A stretch of 5,607 bases of DNA from CAVSWN01 sp046728115 (GTDB lineage: Bacteria; Acidobacteriota; Vicinamibacteria; Vicinamibacterales; CAVVIG01): positions 1 to 5,607 of the forward strand of contig JBKPDW010000205.1 of NCBI GenBank assembly GCA_046728115.1. The letters are read 5' to 3'. The notes beneath the pieces were generated by a model. It was given only the letters and a program-made list of their open reading frames with translations, had not been told where the DNA came from and made no database searches. A program made the translations under genes and the position numbers. Positions 1 to 3,702 of the stretch are shown here, piece by piece (position 1 is the stretch's first letter; each line of letters starts with the position of its first letter).

Positions 1-460
1 CCAGGTCGTGGAGGGGGTACTTGGCCAAGGTGGCGTGGAGCCGATTCTTGAGCTGGGTGCGTTGACGGACGAGCGCCATCCGCGTCCGCGGCAGCTCGCG
101 CTGGTCCCGCAACTCGCCGGGCGGAATCCACACCGTGGGCAACGTCCCTTTGCGTTGCAGCGTGTTGAGCCCGCGGGCGTCGAGCTTATCCGTCTTGTTG
201 ATCTGGCCCATCATCAGCTTCGCCTTGCGCGCGTGCACGAGTTGGGGGATACAGCCGGCCCCCTCGATCTCGTCGACGATCCAGTACCAGTTGCCGACCG
301 TCTCCAGCGCGACCGGGGAGCCCGGCTCACAGCGCGCCAGAAACTGCTGGAGCGCTCCCCGCTCATGCGGGAGCCGTTGTTCGCGGACGAGCCGACCGTC
401 CGGCCGAGCGACCCACGCCAGGGTGTAATGTTTGTGAGCATCGAACGCGATATATTCCAT
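1..460 (-). CDS. IS110-family transposase (DEDD recombinase), N-terminal part
   Basis: An open frame starts at the ATG at 460-458 and stays open for 153 codons to the left edge, so the gene is truncated by the window and not visibly broken. The protein begins MEYIAFDAHK and contains ALETVGNWYW, NKTDKLDARGL and TVWIPPGELRDQRELPRTRM, which are characteristic of the N-terminal half of IS110 transposases. The RuvC-like acidic residues are visible as D7, E53, D91 and D94, matching the D-E-D-D pattern of the family. The C-terminal domain with the catalytic serine is outside the window. The family catalyses cut-and-paste or circularising transposition guided by an RNA from the element's non-coding end. 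The start is supported by AGGAGG at 469-474, eight bases upstream. Whether the full gene is intact cannot be judged here. Confidence 0.93.
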   Translation of the reverse strand, partial: MEYIAFDAHKHYTLAWVARPDGRLVREQRLPHERGALQQFLARCEPGSPVALETVGNWYWIVDEIEGAGCIPQLVHARKAKLMMGQINKTDKLDARGLNTLQRKGTLPTVWIPPGELRDQRELPRTRMALVRQRTQLKNRLHATLAKYPLHDL

Positions 461-462
461 GT

Positions 463-563
463 GCTGCGCCTCCTCTCACGGCTGACGCCGTCGAGTGTTG
501 TCCAACGCCCACGGTAATCTCACCGTGGGCGGAGGCGCAGCGCTTTCATCCCATCAACGGGAT
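463..563 (-). ncRNA. Structured leader of the IS110 element; candidate bridge RNA and/or RBS-sequestering element
   Basis: Read as minus-strand RNA, four helices are visible. A 5-bp hairpin AUCCC/GGGAU (563-559 with 552-548) comes first. An outer 11-bp stem follows, GCUGCGCCUCC (541-531) with GGAGGCGCAGC (473-463). Inside it are a 10-bp hairpin CGCCCACGGU/ACCGUGGGCG (531-522 with 515-506, six-base loop) and a 5-bp hairpin ACGGC/GCCGU (491-487 with 482-478, four-base loop), joined by a 14-base linker. Base 531 can pair in either of two helices. IS110 elements are known to encode a structured bridge RNA in the non-coding end next to the transposase, and this segment is in the right place. Identification as bridge RNA is inference: no donor or target guide loop could be matched because neither element end is known. 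The outer stem could equally work as a translational brake on the transposase. Confidence 0.4.
469..474 (-). promoter_or_regulatory. Shine-Dalgarno site of the IS110 transposase
   Basis: The minus strand reads AGGAGG followed by eight bases and ATG, a consensus ribosome binding site at good spacing. Five of its six bases (473-469) lie inside the 3' arm of an 11-bp stem formed with 531-541, so the site would be hidden in a transcript that includes the upstream arm. Confidence 0.75.
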
Positions 564-990
564 TCGCCCGTCAGACGTGTTCGGCTTACTCAATGAATTC
601 GACGCTGAACAAGCGTTCCGCCTGCCGTTCGAGGGGCTCGCCCTTGTCACTGCCTAGCTGCTTGAGCTCTCGGCGATCGCCCCCAGAGTCACTTTGGCAA
701 TTACCGGAGGTGGCGATCTCTCTCCGACCAGGGTAGAAGGCTGTCGGCCCCTGGCGCACCGGCGGTCAGCCACCCGGTGGTGCCAAACTACGAAGAGTCA
801 CGTGAAGCGTGGGTTGCCCGGCGGGATCCGCGCGGTCCACGAGTTCGTCGAGCTCCGAGCCGGGACCCTCCGTTCGCGGGGACAGCGATCACATGACGGC
901 CGGGCCGGGCTGAGCATTGGTCTCCACGAACGCCACAAAACAACGCGTCGTAAATTAGCGCTTCTCGCGTAAGTGGCTTTGGCCTCTTTG
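564..990. other. Intergenic stretch without a convincing gene
   Basis: No frame here combines a good start, a ribosome binding site and protein-like composition. The longest plus-strand frame with a start (TTG at 694 to TAA at 972) is rich in Arg, Gly, His and Ser and resembles no family. Two short start-less frames near the element read more like protein. On the plus strand, 541-657 ends in ...FDAEQAFRLPFEGLALVTA-stop. On the minus strand, the frame ending at the TAA at 588-586 finishes ...DKGEPLERQAERLFSVEFIE-stop. They overlap antiparallel, so at most one could be a gene remnant. Small inverted repeats occur, such as GATCGCC 675-681 with GGCGATC 712-718, and CACCGG 757-762 with CCGGTG 774-779. 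Part of this stretch may still belong to the insertion element. Confidence 0.5.
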
Positions 991-1005
991 GCTCCCGTTG
1001 GGAGC
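991..1005. other. Short perfect hairpin GCTCCC-GTT-GGGAGC
   Basis: A 6-bp perfect stem with a three-base loop. It lies about 70 bases past the stop codon of the flavoprotein gene and just beside the tandem repeat. On the minus strand it is followed by CAAAGAGG and not by a run of T, so it is not a standard intrinsic terminator. Confidence 0.5.
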
Positions 1006-1008
1006 AAC

Positions 1009-1030
1009 TTCCTGGGTAATTCCTGGGTAA
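1009..1030. repeat. Two exact tandem copies of an 11-bp unit
   Basis: TTCCTGGGTAA occurs at 1009-1019 and again immediately at 1020-1030. The pair lies between the hairpins at 991-1005 and 1038-1055. Eleven base pairs is about one helical turn, so two copies would sit on the same face of the DNA, as in some protein-binding iterons or recombinase arm sites. No function can be assigned from the sequence. Confidence 0.85.
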
Positions 1031-1037
1031 AGTCTGG

Positions 1038-1055
1038 GCGTCACGGCGATGACGC
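1038..1055 (-). terminator. Hairpin downstream of the NDH-2-like gene, possible weak terminator
   Basis: On the minus strand GCGTCA, a six-base loop and TGACGC form a 6-bp perfect stem that begins 21 bases after the TGA of the flavoprotein gene. The sequence after the stem (CCAGACTTTACC) has only a short T run, so termination would be weak or factor-assisted. The position at the end of the operon is the main argument for it. Confidence 0.33.
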
Positions 1056-1076
1056 TCTTAAATCGGTCCGAGTTCG

Positions 1077-2522
1077 TCAGTCGCCCTGTCTCGAGCCGGG
1101 CTCGGGGCTGTGGCCCGCCGATCCCGATGGTCCCGAGCGAGTCGGGCCAGGTTTTGGCGAGGGACCGGCCGATGCGTCGTTGCCGAGGTCGAGAAGTCGA
1201 GCTTCGCCGTCCGTTTTCGCCTTATTCCGAAGTCGCGCAAGCCGATCGCTCAGCATTTCAACATCGCGCAGCGTGATCATCTGTTCGATCTCTCTTCCGA
1301 AGAACAGATCCAGCGTCCAGCCCACCATCACTCTGAGCTTCTTGGCCAGCCCAGGAAGCTTCGCCAGGTAGACCGTCCGCCACAACCACCATGCGATGAA
1401 CCCAGAAAACTTGACCCCGAACACCATGGCCACGCCAGTGTGGCGCCCGATGCTGGCCAAGAGTCCGATCGCTCTGTACCGAAACGGCTTAAGCGTACGA
1501 CCGACAATGGCAGCCTCGATGTTTTTCGCAGCCGCCAAGCCTTGCCGCAAACCGTGCTGGGCCGTCGGCGGGCACAACGTGCCGGTTGTGACATCCGGTA
1601 CTGCCGCGCAATCGCCAGCGGCCCACAGCCCACTGACACCGGGAACAGCAAGGTATTCGTTTACCCGAACGCGGCCCCGTTCTTTTTCGCATGGCAATGA
1701 TGCGATCACCGCACTCGGTTTGACACCCGCCGTCCAGATCAAAGTCGAGGCCGGGATCGACGTACCGTCAGTCAACATGACGATCGAGCCGTCATAGCCC
1801 GAGACGCGCACACCCTTGATGACATCGACGTTCCGCTCGCGTAGCTTACGCTCTGCGTAGAGGCCCAGTTCCGCGCCTAATTCAGGGAGCAGAAAGCTGT
1901 CGGGATGGACGAGGACCACGCGAATGTCAGTTTCGGCCGTCGACGGATAATACCGTGCCGTCTCACGGATGAAATCGTTGACAGCGCCCGTCGTTTCGAC
2001 GCCGGCAAAACCGCCGCCAGCAATGACGAAAGTCAGCAACGGGCGGCGAGCTGATGCGTCCTCTTGCAGCGCCGCCGTCTCCAGTAGTGCAACCATCGTG
2101 TTGTGGAGCAGGGCGGCGTCGCTGAGGGTCTTCATGGTTGCCGCCCAGTCACGCACGCCCGCCATATCGAAGAAGTTCGTTTCCGACCCGAACGTGAGCA
2201 GCAAATGGTCGAACCCGAACTCACGCCGGACATCGCGAATTCCCGCCACGCACGAAACCTTTCTCTCGCGCAGATCGATGGCGTCGACCTCGGCTTCGAC
2301 GACCTTGACGTGACGAACAATGCGCCGGAGTGGACTCACAATATCGCTTGGCTGGAGATCTCCCGCCGCGACTTCGTGCAGCATCGGCGTGAACAAAATG
2401 AAGTTCTCGCGGCTGATCAGCACCACCTCTGCTTCGCCTCTACGCGCGAGGGTCTTGTCGAAGTACATTGCAGCATAGAGGCCTGCGAAGCCCCCGCCGG
2501 CAATCACGATCCTCGTCTTCAT
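1077..2522 (-). CDS. ndh: Type II NADH:quinone oxidoreductase-like flavoprotein (NDH-2 family)
   Basis: This 481-residue protein has the two-Rossmann-fold plan of NDH-2, single-subunit non-proton-pumping enzymes that move electrons from NADH through FAD to membrane quinone. The FAD-binding GGGFAG is at residues 9-14 directly after the start, and the NAD(P)-binding GGGFAGVE is at 169-176. The second FAD contact LWAAGDCAAVPD is at 299-310, followed by the quinone-side motif region PPTAQHGLRQG at 318-328. A Trp-rich hydrophobic/basic segment at about 374-410 (WWLWRTVYLAKLPGLAKKLR) matches the amphipathic membrane-anchoring helices of the family. The conserved AQxAxQ is here AQHGLR, with the last Gln replaced by Arg326. 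Residues about 451-481 are a Pro/Gly/Ser-rich tail not typical of the core fold. The ATG at 2522 gives the usual N-terminus, and a purine-rich GAGGGGAG lies just upstream. It is the last gene of the minus-strand cluster, 81 bases after its neighbour. A related quinone or sulfide oxidoreductase activity is possible, but no sulfide-quinone reductase cysteine pair is evident. Confidence 0.88.
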   Translation of the reverse strand: MKTRIVIAGGGFAGLYAAMYFDKTLARRGEAEVVLISRENFILFTPMLHEVAAGDLQPSDIVSPLRRIVRHVKVVEAEVDAIDLRERKVSCVAGIRDVRREFGFDHLLLTFGSETNFFDMAGVRDWAATMKTLSDAALLHNTMVALLETAALQEDASARRPLLTFVIAGGGFAGVETTGAVNDFIRETARYYPSTAETDIRVVLVHPDSFLLPELGAELGLYAERKLRERNVDVIKGVRVSGYDGSIVMLTDGTSIPASTLIWTAGVKPSAVIASLPCEKERGRVRVNEYLAVPGVSGLWAAGDCAAVPDVTTGTLCPPTAQHGLRQGLAAAKNIEAAIVGRTLKPFRYRAIGLLASIGRHTGVAMVFGVKFSGFIAWWLWRTVYLAKLPGLAKKLRVMVGWTLDLFFGREIEQMITLRDVEMLSDRLARLRNKAKTDGEARLLDLGNDASAGPSPKPGPTRSGPSGSAGHSPEPGSRQGD

Positions 2523-2590
2523 GTCTCCCCTCGCCGATCGCCCGCCACCGGACCGTGCTCGCTTGCTACGGTTCGCGCCCGTTCTTCGGT

Positions 2591-2615
2591 CACGGCGCTT
2601 GGGTCAAGCGCCGTG
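2591..2615 (-). other. Perfect 11-bp hairpin spanning the stop codon of the small OB-fold-like gene
   Basis: CACGGCGCTTG (2591-2601) and CAAGCGCCGTG (2605-2615) form an uninterrupted 11-bp stem with a three-base loop. On the minus strand the 5' arm holds the last three codons (His-Gly-Ala) and part of the TGA of the upstream gene. The 3' arm starts the spacer before the flavoprotein gene. It is followed by ACCGAAGAAC and not a T run, so it is not a canonical terminator. It may instead be an attenuator or an mRNA-stabilising end that sets different levels for the two genes. Confidence 0.6.
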
Positions 2616-2918
2616 GTTGTTGTCATGCCAGATGTCCCGGGCGATCACGTGCCGCCGGTTGGGCGCCAGCGTACCTTCGATGATGACCCAATCTCCGGTT
2701 CGAAGCCCCCGATATGTCGACTGGTCGGTCTCCATGAGATCGATCATGATGCTGTCGCCGTGATCGCTCATCACGGCCATCGACGTCGACGACACCCACT
2801 GCACCGCGCCGACGATCCTCACCGGCGGCTGCGCCGGCACGGGCAGCGCCGTGGCCAGCACGCACGCGGCCGCCACCACCACGCCGACCGCCCGCCGTCG
2901 ACCACGACGCTCGAGCAT
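2604..2918 (-). CDS. Small exported protein with probable OB-fold-like beta-barrel
   Basis: A 104-residue protein with a clear signal peptide: basic n-region (LERRGRRR), hydrophobic core (AVGVVVAAACVLATAL) and a likely cleavage after VPA at residue 29. The mature part of about 75 residues alternates hydrophobic and polar residues as in a compact beta-barrel: VRIVGAVQWVSSTSMAVMS, then SIMIDLMETDQSTYRGLRTG, DWVIIEGTLAP and RHVIARDIWHD. The GLRTGDWVIIEGTL turn resembles the strand-turn-strand of periplasmic OB-fold/DUF5666-like proteins, a likeness judged by eye. No catalytic motif is seen, so a binding or scaffold role in the cell envelope is possible. The frame is open upstream to 3110, but that part is Arg-rich and not protein-like. 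An alternative ATG at 2957 has a better ribosome binding site (AGGGA four bases upstream) and would add 13 residues to the n-region. Cys19 sits inside the hydrophobic core and is unlikely to be a lipobox cysteine. Confidence 0.68.
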   Translation of the reverse strand: MLERRGRRRAVGVVVAAACVLATALPVPAQPPVRIVGAVQWVSSTSMAVMSDHGDSIMIDLMETDQSTYRGLRTGDWVIIEGTLAPNRRHVIARDIWHDNNHGA

Positions 2919-3015
2919 CACGGCGACGACCTGAGTACCGCCGTGCGCGGCACGCATTCGATCCCTGCCCACACCAGAGCGGGCACGCAATCGCCGCCCG
3001 CGGCGTGGTCGGCGA

Positions 3016-3405
3016 TCACCGCGTGCTTCGCGGCGTCGTCGCATCAACGCGCCCTTCCGAATCTCGCGACACCGCCTCGTCACCCGCGATCGCCTCGAGG
3101 ACCTTCTCACCCGCTGCGTCGACGATCAACAGCAGGACGTGCATGCGGTCGCCCAGGACGCGGGCGTTCTGTACGGTGATGACGGTTGGCAAAAACGAGA
3201 TCGCATTCGCGAGCACGTCGTCGACGGCCGACTCCACCGCCCGGAGGAGCTGCACTTTGTCGGCGACATCGGTCAGATCGATCGACGTCGTAACTGCGAC
3301 GACGTACGCCATAGCGGGTGAGATCAAAGCCGTGACGGCCAGCGCGGCGGTCGCGGCGATGAAGTGTCTTATGCCCCTCCACGACGTGCGGACTTGCATG
3401 CTCAT
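3016..3405 (-). CDS. Exported protein of unknown family
   Basis: A 129-residue protein, probably the first gene of the minus-strand cluster. The N-terminus has a short basic region (RTSWRGIRH), a hydrophobic core (FIAATAALAVTALI) and an AMA cleavage site near residue 33, so it should be secreted to the periplasm or beyond. The mature part starts YVVAVTTSIDL, continues with an acidic predicted helix (about 44-70, including DKVQLLRAVESAVDDVLANA), then two hydrophobic strand-like segments (FLPTVITVQNARVLG and MHVLLLIVDAAGEKV). The last 20 residues are polar and probably disordered. It has no cysteine, no metal motif and no family I recognise. The ATG at 3405 is preceded by GGGGTGA at suitable spacing; an ATG two codons later (3399) is also possible. 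The frame stays open far upstream to 4824, but that extension is antisense to the sensor gene and is not coding. Its stop is 97 bases before the next gene. Confidence 0.68.
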   Translation of the reverse strand: MSMQVRTSWRGIRHFIAATAALAVTALISPAMAYVVAVTTSIDLTDVADKVQLLRAVESAVDDVLANAISFLPTVITVQNARVLGDRMHVLLLIVDAAGEKVLEAIAGDEAVSRDSEGRVDATTPRSTR

Positions 3406-3518
3406 CTGGTTCACCCCACTCCAGCCTTGGCGACAGTTACACCATTTCGCTGCATCGACGTTGCCAATCATCGACGGCATGAAAGACGGCCGAAAATGCG
3501 CCGCGGGACGGTCGCCGG

Positions 3519-3547
3519 TTGACGTATCCACATCGTTGTGCGATACC
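3519..3547 (+). promoter_or_regulatory. Sigma70-like promoter candidate for the PAS/GAF sensor gene
   Basis: TTGACG (3519-3524, five of six matches to TTGACA) is followed after 17 bases by GATACC (3542-3547). A TG one base before this hexamer makes an extended -10. The -10 hexamer itself is poor, with three of six matches. Transcription would start near 3554, leaving a leader of about 150 bases before the GTG at 3703. The best-placed minus-strand boxes for the divergent operon had wrong spacing and are not annotated. Confidence 0.35.
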
Positions 3548-3552
3548 GCACA
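3537..3552. promoter_or_regulatory. Palindromic operator-like site in the divergent intergenic region
   Basis: TGTGCG-ATAC-CGCACA is a perfect 6+6 inverted repeat. It overlaps the putative -10 of the plus-strand promoter, where a bound dimeric regulator would block RNA polymerase. A second smaller palindrome, TGTC-GG-GACA, follows at 3557-3566. No regulator gene is present in the window to pair with it. Confidence 0.35.
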
Positions 3553-3683
3553 CTGGTGTCGGGACATCCACGGGCCGCAGCTCAAGGAGTTCCCGCCACG
3601 TTGCCCGGCAGCAACTGCCCCGCTAAAATCCCGTGACGGGCTGAGCGTCCTGCGCGCAGTACGTGGGTCGGACGCGAGAACGC

Positions 3684-3691
3684 AGGGGAGG
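3684..3691 (+). promoter_or_regulatory. Ribosome binding site deciding the GTG start of the sensor gene
   Basis: AGGGGAGG lies 11 bases before the GTG at 3703. The frame is closed upstream by a TGA at 3634-3636, and no ATG or other GTG codon falls between that stop and 3703. The GTG with this purine-rich site is therefore the best start despite the slightly long spacing. Confidence 0.6.
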
Positions 3692-3702
3692 CGGGCGGAA
3701 CG

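Larger units (their letters stand above)
1..563 (-). mobile_element. IS110-family insertion sequence, partial (left-end region and 5' part of transposase)
   Basis: The transposase N-terminus is IS110-type and is preceded by a structured non-coding segment, as expected for the left end of an IS110 element. The element is read on the minus strand, so the rest of the transposase and the right end lie beyond position 1. IS110 elements usually lack long terminal inverted repeats and obvious target duplications, so the outer boundary cannot be fixed from one copy. Position 563 is only the outer edge of the last small hairpin seen in the leader. The true end could lie anywhere from about 541 to several hundred bases further right. 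Confidence 0.6.

Noticed and set aside
131..140. CACCGTGGGC inside the transposase gene, identical to one arm of the leader hairpin at 521-530
   Set aside because: A single 10-base match in GC-rich DNA is plausibly chance, and the inner copy is explained by coding sequence.
8..517. 169-codon plus-strand frame
   Set aside because: It is antisense to the IS110 transposase, whose conserved motifs are on the minus strand.
506..531. 10-bp hairpin near the IS leader considered as an intrinsic terminator
   Set aside because: No T run follows it on either strand, and it fits better as an inner helix of the transposase leader.
672..681. GGCGATCGCC palindrome, like the cyanobacterial HIP1 motif
   Set aside because: Only one full copy is seen and nothing else points to a cyanobacterium. 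A 10-base GC-rich palindrome is expected now and then.
694..972. 92-codon plus-strand frame with a TTG start
   Set aside because: It has a weak start, no convincing ribosome binding site, and composition typical of non-coding GC-rich DNA.
2103..3179. 358-codon plus-strand frame
   Set aside because: It lies antisense to the flavoprotein N-terminus and both exported proteins, whose motifs and signal peptides are clear. Its product is His/Arg-rich with no recognisable domain.
3421..3480. Minus-strand TTGGCA and TGTAAC as promoter boxes for the operon
   Set aside because: The spacing is 20 bases, too long for a normal sigma70 promoter, and the -10 is weak.
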